Positions 55,011 through 64,000 of a DNA stretch of 64,000 nt are shown here, piece after piece. The notes beneath the pieces are model-generated. The model was not told the origin of the DNA and searched no databases. It was given only the letters and a program-made list of their open reading frames with translations. Both the position numbers and the translations under genes were made by a program. Every line of letters starts with the position of its first letter. Position 1 is the first letter of the stretch. The stretch comes from Phytophthora quininea. Its lineage: Eukaryota; Oomycota; Peronosporomycetes; Peronosporales; Peronosporaceae. The DNA is taken from the NCBI GenBank assembly GCA_011947345.1, contig JAAVTG010000379.1, positions 1 through 64,000 on the forward strand, read 5' to 3'.

Positions 55011-55664
55011 ATGATGCTGCCCGCCACCTCGTCGACGATCAGGAGGCTGCTGGACACGGTGACGGCCATGCCTTGGAATGCTCTGAAAAGTGTCGAAGAA
55101 ACGCTGCTGTGGAGCCTACCGCCAGAGCCCACCGGCCCCAAGTGGGCCGACGACGTCTTTACGATGACCAAAACATTGTCGGTGCCGATGCTACTCGCGG
55201 CGCTTTCACACGACGACGGGGAGGACCTGACCGACAGCTGCAGCTCCGGGTCGAGCGAGGACGACGAGCTGGTCGAGTGGAGCAGCGACGAAGGCAGTCT
55301 GGACGATACCTGGATGGATGACGAGGCGTCGGTCGCCTACGAAGGCGAGCGGTGGTACTGGTCGCCGCCCAACTCCATCAGGAGCGACGTGTGTCAGCTG
55401 CAAGAAGCCTCGTACGAAACAACGAGCCAGCACAGCGCAGACTTTGACGAGTTGGAGCTGGAGCCCCGGAGCGGACACTACCGACGGCCGACAATGTACG
55501 CTATGCCCACGATGGATTTCGGCGCCGTGGACTCGTGGGTGGATCGATACGGATCCAGCAAAGAGGATTTTGCGTACGTGGCGACACTGCACGACTGCGA
55601 CCTGAGCGAGGCGTTCCGGCCACTGCCTCCGAGTGCCAACGGGTTTTACATCCCCAAGCTGTAG
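55011..55664 (+). CDS. Acidic unknown protein, tandem copy 1
   Basis: 217 residues, intronless. N-terminal helix RRLLDTVTAMPWNALKSVEE, then PKWADDVF, an acidic middle (DDELVEWSSDEGSLDDTWMD) with RWYWSPPNS, and a conserved end YAMPTMDFGAVDSWVDRYGS. The neighbouring gene at 56127 shares the motif order WADD/N-x-F, acidic stretch, RW-x-W-x-S, KYAMP-x-MD, DSWVD-x-YG. No signal peptide or membrane segment. Family not recognised. Confidence 0.7.
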   Translation: MMLPATSSTIRRLLDTVTAMPWNALKSVEETLLWSLPPEPTGPKWADDVFTMTKTLSVPMLLAALSHDDGEDLTDSCSSGSSEDDELVEWSSDEGSLDDTWMDDEASVAYEGERWYWSPPNSIRSDVCQLQEASYETTSQHSADFDELELEPRSGHYRRPTMYAMPTMDFGAVDSWVDRYGSSKEDFAYVATLHDCDLSEAFRPLPPSANGFYIPKL

Positions 55665-56126
55665 GTGCACTTCGAATTCGGCTTGATGGAGCAAGCCAGG
55701 CAGAGACATCTCCCATTAGTTAGTTTTTGACGGGGCAACATCCCGAGCCCTGCAGTTCACTTTATTATAACAGTGAGTCGAGAAGTAAACCCGGCGCAGC
55801 TCGAGGAATCAGAGCGCATTCCGGTGCTTGATCGCACTGAGAACTTGTTGTCGCAAGCGGCAATACTGTCCTACAGCAACATGATAAGTGAAGCCACACA
55901 ATTCCGGCGGTGTTTGCCATGCCGGTTTAGTTGTTGTTGGCGTTACGACGTCCAATATTGACCAAAAATTGATCAAGTTGAAGTGCGTTTTGAACCGACG
56001 GCCAATTTTCGCCGAGAAACATCCTTCGGGAAAAGTTCTCTCAACGAGAGAGGTGGTGCTCTACCTTGAGCACTTGCAATTTTGGAGCGACCACACCTTC
56101 AAGACCAACACAAACCGGAAAGAACG
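55665..56126. other. Intergenic between the acidic paralogues
   Basis: No gene supported; short frames without motifs. It contains the promoter of the second copy. Confidence 0.45.
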
Positions 56127-56773
56127 ATGGAGAACGTACCAGTGACGATGTCGCTCCTCGTGCGCACCTTCGAGGCGGTCATGGAGATTCCCTACAGCAC
56201 TCTTTCGTTTCTGGACTGGGCGTGGCGGTGGAGCTCCCAACCAGAAAATGTCGAGCCAATGTCGTGCATATGGGCCGACAACCTCTTCCCACCCTGTTCG
56301 ACCAAGAGTTTGGAGTCTGTCAACATGGACGACCGCACGGACATCTCGGCTCGGAAATGTGTGATGACGAGGAAGTTGATGAAGACGAGTGGGCCAGTGA
56401 CGAAGAATGGCGCAGCGATAGCGACGAGGAATGGGACAGATTCTCGTTCGGGAGCGCTCCCCAAGTTGAGTTTTGCGGAGACCGGTGGCTCTGGGAGTCT
56501 ACATCGGAGGACGAAGTGGATGAGGTTGGGACTTCGAGTTTCGACGCGCAGACTTTGACCAAGTATGCGATGCCCTCGATGGACCTCTATCCGGACGCAG
56601 GTATCGACTCGTGGGTCGACAAGTATGGGGCCAGCGGATCGATAATTCACTTGGTGACAACTGCAGTCAACGATTGCATTGCAGACGGAAACTCGTCCAG
56701 AATCGGAATCTTCGTTGCCGTACTGCAACCCACAGGAGCATTTTCTCTTCGATTCATAATCAATTTAGACTGA
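56127..56773 (+). CDS. Acidic unknown protein, tandem copy 2 (one frame break)
   Basis: Start MENVPVTMSLLVRTFEAVME at 56127, then WRWSSQPENVEP and IWADNLFP. The frame is lost at 56288-56290 (CCC); one more C leads into TLFDQEFGVCQHGRP, the acidic block DDEEVDEDEWASDEEWRSDS, RWLWESTSEDEVDEV, KYAMPSMDLYPDAGIDSWVD and KYGASG. Clearly paralogous to 55011-55664 in motif order. The C-terminal 40 residues after IIHLVTTAV do not match copy 1 and may reflect another break. Confidence 0.65.
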
Positions 56774-56911
56774 AAGAAAAACAACAATATACTAGACTGG
56801 CCACAAGCTCTTCGCCGTTACGCCTTAAGAAAAATCTCTCGCTTCTCCATCCACTGTGCCACAACCGCCCACCTTTACACCACCAAACTGTTAGGACCTC
56901 ACTACTTTAGA

Positions 56912-58474
56912 TCACGTTTTCCTCAGAAGATAACAAGGTTCATACCAAGCTACACCAACGAGATTGAACAAAAGTTGTTCGAAACATGAGACGCCCTCAC
57001 CGACTTGCAGAGGCTTTGGTTCAAACGGAGCGTAACCTTGACAAATTTCATGCTGTACAAGCATTGATTTGTTAATAAAGAAAAGGATGCTGCCAGCGCC
57101 TGCGAGGATGGGTAGTTACCATGACATAAATCGCGACCGAGTTTTTCCCCACAGAGATGAACGGACTCCCAGACCACATCGCATTATTATTGAGAAGCTT
57201 CAGAAAGCACGCCAGCAGAATTGATGCCAGACCCGAGCTTAAAAGCACGTACGAGAGCGACCACAAATTCTTGTTAAGTGGGATCCATGGACCGTGTTGA
57301 AACACGAACAGCCCACCGCAAACTATCCCAAGAAAAACCAATAAGCATCCGCAAACTGTCGTCCACCTCAGTGAGCAATTGCTTAGTCTGTTCCAAGGCT
57401 CAGCCGACAGTCTGCCGCTTTCCATACAAACCACGCCGCTCAAATAGCCAAAATACGCTGTAGTAGCCACCATCATCCAGTTCATGACACCCTCTGGATC
57501 ATATGGCCCCGTTCGGTACCTGTGCTGACAAGTTGGAGTCTGAAAATATGATCAAGGCCAAACACGAGTTTGTCGACGAATAAATGAGCCCCACCAGTGC
57601 AATTACGATAGGCACCACCCTCTGCATCTCCACCGGGGCCGAGGTATCCCGTCGGGCATCCTGGAACGTGGAGACCAAATGTTAGCAGCAGGTTTCCCAA
57701 GACCAGTGGCAGAATACCAAACGCAAAGTGGCACGCCACGAACGATGTCTTTGCATCTAAAGTCCGAGGCTGCTTGATCACTTTGTTCTGGTGCCACGGT
57801 AAAGCCCAGTCGGCGACTGCCACGACGAAGTAGGCCACGCTGAGAGCCTGCAACACGCCTGGAATTCGCCAGTGATTCCAGTCTACTCCGTTGTTGACGA
57901 AGAGACCCAGTGTGAAAAGCTTAACTGATCGTTGACCGAGGAAACGAATGGTCCGATGTCGGGAAGAAGATATGAAAACACTGAAGCCGAGAATCCACGC
58001 AAACCTGGCTTAGCAGAAAGAGGGCTAGATTTCACTTAAATCCAACATTAGATAATTCCTCACGACGCACCAAGGGAAGACGAGATCGGCTACTGTGAGG
58101 CCGTCCCAGACACTGTGCTTGAAAGCCGGAAACCCCCACCTACGATTAGCAGAACAATCCACCTCAATTAAAATTCAGCGACAAGAAATCCAAAGCAGCA
58201 AACCTCCGTAGTTCACAAACACCATCAAGCACAAGGTAACGCCTCGAAAAGCGTCGAGAGCTACGAATCGGCCTCGTTTGCCTGCATTTACTGGATCCGT
58301 GATTTCAGAATCCAGCAGAGGTTCTTCTGTCTGAGAAGCTGGTTGGCGTGGTCGGTCTCCAATGGAAAAGAGCACGTTTTGCCGCAGGAGGGTCGCTAAA
58401 GTCAGCACCAAAACAACTACGACACTGGTGTGCCCTACGAGGCGGGAAGGCGGCGAGGTTTCGTCTCGTTGCAT
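56912..58474 (-). CDS. HGSNAT-like membrane acyltransferase
   Basis: Four exons: 58474-58204, 58139-58071, 58004-57120, 57052-56912; introns of 64, 66 and 67 nt. Start MQRDETSPPSRLVGHTSVVV with a membrane anchor. Family blocks of heparan-alpha-glucosaminide N-acetyltransferase: RFVALDAFRGVTLCLMVFVN, KHSVWDGLTVADLVFPWF (made by splicing), RFLGQRSVKLFTLG, RIPGVLQALSVAYFVVAVAD, PGCPTGYLGPGGDAEGGAYR then NCTGG, DPEGVMNWMMVATTAYFGYL, and MHEICQGYAPF at the end. Multi-pass; the family moves acetyl groups from cytosolic acetyl-CoA across lysosomal or other membranes to a luminal sugar. The substrate in oomycetes is unknown. Two one-base losses (57543-57546, coding TTTT; 58133-58137, coding GGGGG) break the raw frame; each is healed by one base. 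Confidence 0.9.
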
Positions 58475-58665
58475 GTAACCCCAGCTACGGGTTGAGTAGG
58501 CGCAAATCTTATCGTCGTAAGAAACCAGGAACTTCTCGTTGCTACCCTCGGATCCGGGACGCCTTGGTGGAGAATCAACCAAGTTTCCGTCGTTTTGCTG
58601 CAGTTGTCTTTGATGTTTCTGTAAAGGTCTGTAAAGCGAGGGGTCCGTATTGGGACAGCAAGATC

Positions 58666-61600
58666 ATGCGTCTCTTCCTGCTTGTATGGCTCTGCACGTT
58701 GGTCCCGGTCGTCTCGTCCTGGATCGCCTTCACCTCTCTGCGGCGTAGTCATCTACTGGCCTACTACCCTCTTACTAGCGACTACAGAGACTACGCGCCG
58801 TCCGGACCCGGTGGCTACGGACTGGACGCCAAAGCCAGGAGACTCGGTCCTGCAGGCGTCGGCCAGGCCAACGGCACTCGCCTGGAGATCGGCACTGGCT
58901 TGGATCTGCCGTTTACTATCCACAGTAACATTTTCCCCAAGTGACAGTCGGAGCCTGGATCCAGGCTGATTCAACCACTGCAAACAGCGAGGGGTGAGAG
59001 ATACTAGCCTCCTGCAATGTGTTACTGTGGGTGGAAGCTAATCACTGGTTCTTCTTATGTGTTGTAGATGCCTTATATCCCAAGATGGTTCAGAGATTGG
59101 TCGAACGTTGTGTATGAAGAACGGGAAGTGGGCAATTGGAGCAGCTGAAGGGGGGATGTGGTGGTGGATGTCTGGTCCTTTGTTGCAGCAGTGTTTAGTG
59201 GAAAATCGACTGCAGTTTATGTGGATGGAGTGTGGGAGGAAGTGGACTCTGTGACCAAGAGTATTCCTAGCGCCGGGACAGTGGTGGGGGCTGCGGCGTC
59301 GCAGAGTCTGCAGGGATTGTCTGGGAGAGTTAAGTCTGTGTTTGTCTTCGATACGGCTCTGTCGGCGGCAGAGCTGGCGTATTTAATGTCTGCTGAGATG
59401 AAAGAATCGTTACCGGTAGCGACGGGGAGTTGGGGGTACGCGTTTCAATCTTTAAGCGCATATCATCAAGCGTACGTCGCTATCCCTGCAGCCCCGCTTG
59501 TGGAGAACGTGGCGACGAGAGTGATGATGTGGATTAAACCAGACCTGAGGGCAGATCGACAGACGTACTTTTGTTTGTGTCAATTGGCAGCGTCAGACAT
59601 GAGAGGAACGCTGACCGTGTGGAGTTCCTATGATTCTACCAATAGTGATTACTTTGTTCGGGTGATTGCAGCGGATTCCAGCGGTGAAGTTGATGAGTTT
59701 CTCTTTCCCAATGCCAAGATCGCGACGAGTTCACAATGGCAGCGAATAGTTATTGGATGGGACGCTGAGGCGCTGCAAGTGTGCATCAGCGATAATATAA
59801 TGGTACGTTACAAGACGATTTTGCGGGGGAACTCTCGTGTTCTCACAAATATATTCTTTGATATACAGGCCGAGGTGACAACAAACCTAACCTGGTTGAG
59901 CTCCCTTGACGAGATAAGAGTAGGGGCGTGCTCAATTCCGGATGCGGGGAAATGCAGGATGCAGTCGCGGGATACTACGGCAAAGTGGATGAAATATCGT
60001 TATGGTCGTCGTATCTGAATTTGTCAGACTTAATTGCATTCGACCCCAAAATTTCAGGTGCAGAGCCTAGTTTATTGGGATATTGGACGTTTGATTCTGC
60101 AGAGACGACGCTCGTGGTTCCCAACAGCGCAGTCAGAACAAACACGGTGCTGGATGCCGAAGTGCGAGTGATTTCATTCGATCCAGTGCGACAAGGCAAA
60201 TCGTTATTTTTGGGACCTTTGGAACAAGCTCTTCCGATGAAATCATCGGTCAGTACGACATACCTACCAAGATTAAACTGAAGGCATTTACACCACGGAA
60301 TTGCTTGACGTTGCAGTTCTTGATCATAGAACTACCTGGTTTAGGAACGCTTTACAAGACTGATGAGAATGGCACACAAAGAAAAGATTTCCCAATTGAT
60401 GCAGCTGGAACGACGTTGGACATCCCGTTCGTTGTTTATTCGGCACCGACAGATCAAGTAAATGTGGATATGCAAACTTCGTTTGTGTACAAAGCAAGAT
60501 GCAGTAACGTAGACGCAGTTGAGGGGAATGCTGTACGCGTTACAATTCGTATCAAAGCAATCACTCCTATCCCTCGTCTGTATTTGGAAGATCGACTGCA
60601 ACACTCCGTGAGCACCATACTAGTGTTGGACCCAGACGAAGACGAATACAACACAGCGCTGTCTTTTCGCTAGAAATTCAAGGTGGGGCGTCTTCAGCAG
60701 TATCAATGCCAACGTCCGCTGCGGTTGCATCCGCAGCCGTCACTATTCTCCAACAGGATACTGGGGAGGAAGCAAAAGTCACAACAGTGGAGGGAAGTGC
60801 CAGGACGAATGAAATTAACGCTATCCTTTCCGGCACAACCGTCTTAGTTGATGTTAACAACCCCTTAGTGGAGACATTTCGTTTTATGGCAGAAGAAGGA
60901 GGCAGCGATTCCGAACAACAAGTTTATTCCTACCAGATGGAGCACACATTCATCGCTATGCCATTTATTGCCGACTTCTATCCGAAGACGATATCGACCG
61001 ATGGATCAACAATTGAATTAAAAGGCTCCAACTTCAGAGATGACTTGATGTGTCTCATTGGTGGATCAATGACAACGCCAGCAATACGAATCTCGCACAC
61101 AAATGTACGGTGTCCAATCCCAAAAATGATTTCGCGGGGTCGACAACGCTGATGGTTTTCGCAGAATCGTTGTTATACGATAGAAGCAACACGGTGAGCA
61201 TCATCGTCACACCATCATTCATATTGTGGTCATTCACACCTGAAAACCGTCAAGTCCACGTCGGATCAGTTGTAACGGTGCACGGCTCTCCAGAGTTTAA
61301 CTCTGAAATGTCCTTGTGTCGTATTACGGGACTAGATTGGCACGTTGACACACACCCTTTCACAATGACTACTAACTCGATGACGTGTCAATTCCCACCG
61401 GTTGACAGAAGATATTTGGACAGCAAGGTTGGGATTTTGATAACACAAAATGCTGCTGATTTCGTCTCTATCGGAGACTTCTGGCTGCGTTCTCGCCCAT
61501 GGATACTTCGCGTTTCACCGTCAAAAGTGTTTCGCTCTTTAACGCCACAAGTACTTGACGTATTTGGAATGAATTTTGCTAATTTGACGTCATTAGCTTG

Positions 61601-64000
61601 TTGGATTGGAGACGTCTCAACTACAGCCACATTTATTTCTTCGTCCAGAGTGGAATGCATCGTGGAACCACTAAATTATGACGGCGAGCTATCCGCCATA
61701 GAGATCGACGTGTCTGTTAATGGGATTGATTATACTGAACAGCCACGGAAGCTGGAGTTAGTGCATCCGCCATCGCTGTATACCCTTACTCCGAATAATG
61801 GACCAGTTGCGGGCGGTACGCTGGTTAAGATTGGTGGGCAAAATTTTCTGGAAGAGTTACAGTACTCAATTTTCTACGACATGTTGAACAAGACGGATGA
61901 GGTCGAATTTTCGAGTTCAAGCTTATTGTTGTGGCGGACTGGACAATTCAATGCGGCTATCAACGTAAGTGTCGGTCTAATGATCGAGGGCGAAATATTT
62001 CCTGAAGTTGGTACCCTTCAATTTTCATTCACACCGACACCTTCAGTATCGGCAGTATTTCCGCAGCTTTGTCCTGTTGAACTGGAAACCATTTTAACTA
62101 TTTCAGGAGGTGGATTTCGTGATACTGATAGCCTTCGCTGTGGATTTTTGAAGATCTCAAATACCAGTCAGGTCTCACAACAAAGCGTCTTCGAAACGAT
62201 GGCAACATTTGTGACGTCCTCGATTATCCAGTGCTCAACACCCAAATTTGATACCGCGAACACTTACACAGTCCTAGTGTCAAACAACGGACAAGACTTT
62301 TCGCCAGAAACTGACTTTATAGAGATTATTGTCCATCGCGAGATTATCCTGGAGAACGCGTCGATTGTAAACGGCCCAGCAATTGGAGGAACCCATGTCA
62401 ATATAACGGGCAAAAACTTCCTGGCCTCAAATGCTTTAGAATGCAAATTTGGTGACCAGAGAGCCTGTGCCTACTATATCTCCGCCACGAAGGTTTGCTG
62501 TGTAAGTCCTACGTTGGATCCGGGGCTTATTTCAAACATCACCGCGCCAATGTCCATTCGAATTGCATTGAATGGTCTCGATTTTTCTACATCGAGTATT
62601 TCGTACTACTATTATGCCCCACCTGAAATCACTGATGTTTCGCCTGCCGTGGTGCCAGCTAATTGTTCAGTGTCACTTATATTGTCCGGCAAGTACTTCG
62701 CATCGTTTGGAGGAGTCATCTGTCGAATTGGATCAACGATTCAAGTACCTGGCAAAGTAATGAACGGTGGACAACGGATTCAATGCAACTCAGCACAGAT
62801 TACCTTGCACTCAGGGCTGACGGAGGTCAGTGTGTCTATCAACGGTGGACACGATTTCTCTCGCAGTCTAACAGATCTCGTCGTACACGATCCAGTGACA
62901 GTCACAAGTATTGAGCCAGCCTACGTGGCTAAGGGGTTCAATGCTACAGTACGTGTGAGAGGCTCCGGGTTTATAACATCTGAGGTGGCGTGTTCATTTG
63001 ATGGCGAGTTCGCACCTGGTATCGTTATATCACCTGCATTCGCGTCATGCCAATTTCCCTCGCTGATTGATGTAAACCGAAGTTATGTGGTACGGCTAAG
63101 CTTAAATGGAGGACAGCACTGGTCAGATGGGGCTGCTTCAATCTTTGTTTACGATATCCCAACGTTCCAAAGTGTTACACCAAGTTCTGCCTCGAGATTA
63201 AGTGAAGTAAATGTTCATATCGCAGGCGACGGATTTGTGGTAAATGGAAGTGACTCGCTGCCAATTTCCTGCATTTTTGGAGATGCCGACCCTGTGATCG
63301 CTCGCATTGAAAGCAGCTCAAGTCTTTTCTGCGTGTTTCCTGACGATGGCTTGGATGAAGAGCTATCTCACACTGTTCCAGTTCGCTTTCAAGTGGAGGG
63401 CTCATTGGGAATCATTGACACGTCTTTAAAATTCACTTATGAGCCCGTGATCATCTTTTGCGGGTATATCCCGATGTCCTATCTGCTGGAACGACAAGGA
63501 CACTTCTACTAGAAGCTCCGAAGCTTTCCAGGAGCCAAATCTATTCGATTCGTGTTGGAGAAACGCAATGTGGGCAAGCCACATTGGTGAGTGATGCTAC
63601 ACTAGCGTGTACTGTGGCTTTCCCTGCCAACAAAACGTATTCGAACAAAATTCCGGTAGCCGTGGCTGTAAACGGTGGAGTCTATTCCCAACTACTCTCT
63701 CGATGACTATCGTTGATGATGATGCAACGGTATTGTTTCCGCCGACAATATCTCCAAACGCGGCACCGTATAACAAAGCAACAGTCGTCACAATATGTGG
63801 AGAATTCATTACGAACTCATATACGGGGAGCAACTACGTATGCAAATTTATCATTCTGTCGGGATCTAGCCCGGAGGTACAGGCCACTTCCAATTACGCT
63901 AACTGCGTTCAATGCGTGACACCCCAACTTCAGAATGCTTCGAACGCAACCATTAAACTAACGTACAAGCGGTCGATCGTGGTGGGAACCTTTATCTTCG
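58666..64000 (+). CDS. Large secreted or surface protein with LamG-like and IPT/TIG repeats (3' end beyond window)
   Basis: Signal peptide MRLFLLVWLCTLVPVVSSW at 58666. Next a LamG/concanavalin-like region: LLAYYPLTSDYRDYAPSG, TAVYVDGVWEEVDSV, LSGRVKSVFVFDTALSAAEL, then a second unit VENVATRVMMWIKPDLRADR and GYYGKVDEISLWSSYLNLSD, GYWTFDSAETT. From about 60950 onward come IPT/TIG repeats: FYPKTISTDGSTIELKGSNF, LTPNNGPVAGGTLVKIGGQN, NGPAIGGTHVNITGKNFLAS, VSPAVVPANCSVSLILSGKY, IEPAYVAKGFNATVRVRGSG, VTPSSASRLSEVNVHIAGDG. These immunoglobulin-like folds occur in plexins and microbial surface proteins. Frames change near 58950-59060 (possible intron), 59930, 60280, 60670, 61100 and 63500, probably indels and introns. 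Extracellular adhesion or recognition is inferred. Confidence 0.85.

Overview
The window looks like an oomycete nuclear chromosome (Phytophthora-like). The support is: compact genes with GT-AG introns of about 54-77 nt; an oomycete-type bZIP; a RIB43A axoneme protein, which implies a flagellated stage; tandem ammonium transporters; and lineage-specific families next to Helitron and chromovirus-type Gypsy elements. I see no bacterial operon structure, CRISPR array, rRNA or convincing tRNA.

Layout. 1-4003: Helitron Rep/helicase gene running off the left edge (minus strand). 4.3-15.0 kb: host genes (AWS-SET methyltransferase, two paralogous unknowns, FKBP12, a multi-exon unknown, an ALKBH6-like dioxygenase, a PH-like protein, homoserine dehydrogenase). 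15.2-29.7 kb: two tandem membrane/LRR genes. The second is cut in two by a 9.2-kb Gypsy element (18801-28021), and that element's 5' LTR is itself cut by a 3.1-kb TTAA-flanked element with inverted repeats (24556-27693) carrying a PIF1-type helicase and a Cys/His-module gene. 31-35 kb: PX-like protein, OMA1-like protease, bZIP. 36.1-41.7 kb: two intact ammonium transporters with a decayed third copy between them. 41.8-50.4 kb: a three-copy unknown family scattered among a large helical protein, RIB43A and mitochondrial ClpX. 50.9-64 kb: PDZ scaffold, a pair of acidic paralogues, an HGSNAT-like acetyltransferase, and a large secreted LamG/IPT-TIG protein running off the right edge.

Sequence quality shapes the annotation. 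At least 15 conserved reading frames break at single sites where one extra base, usually in a homopolymer run, would restore the family-conserved sequence. This suggests under-called homopolymers rather than widespread gene death, so several 'broken' housekeeping genes (homoserine dehydrogenase, ClpX, PDZ protein, HGSNAT) are probably intact in the organism. The LRR copy split by Gypsy and the middle ammonium transporter are genuine pseudogenes on independent evidence.

The most unusual structure is the three-level nest (LRR gene > Gypsy > TTAA element). Both target duplications are visible, and the two LTRs are equal in length once the nested element is removed. The inner element has piggyBac-like TTAA flanks but Helitron-type gene content, a helicase with an altered Walker B box, and no visible DDE transposase or Rep domain.
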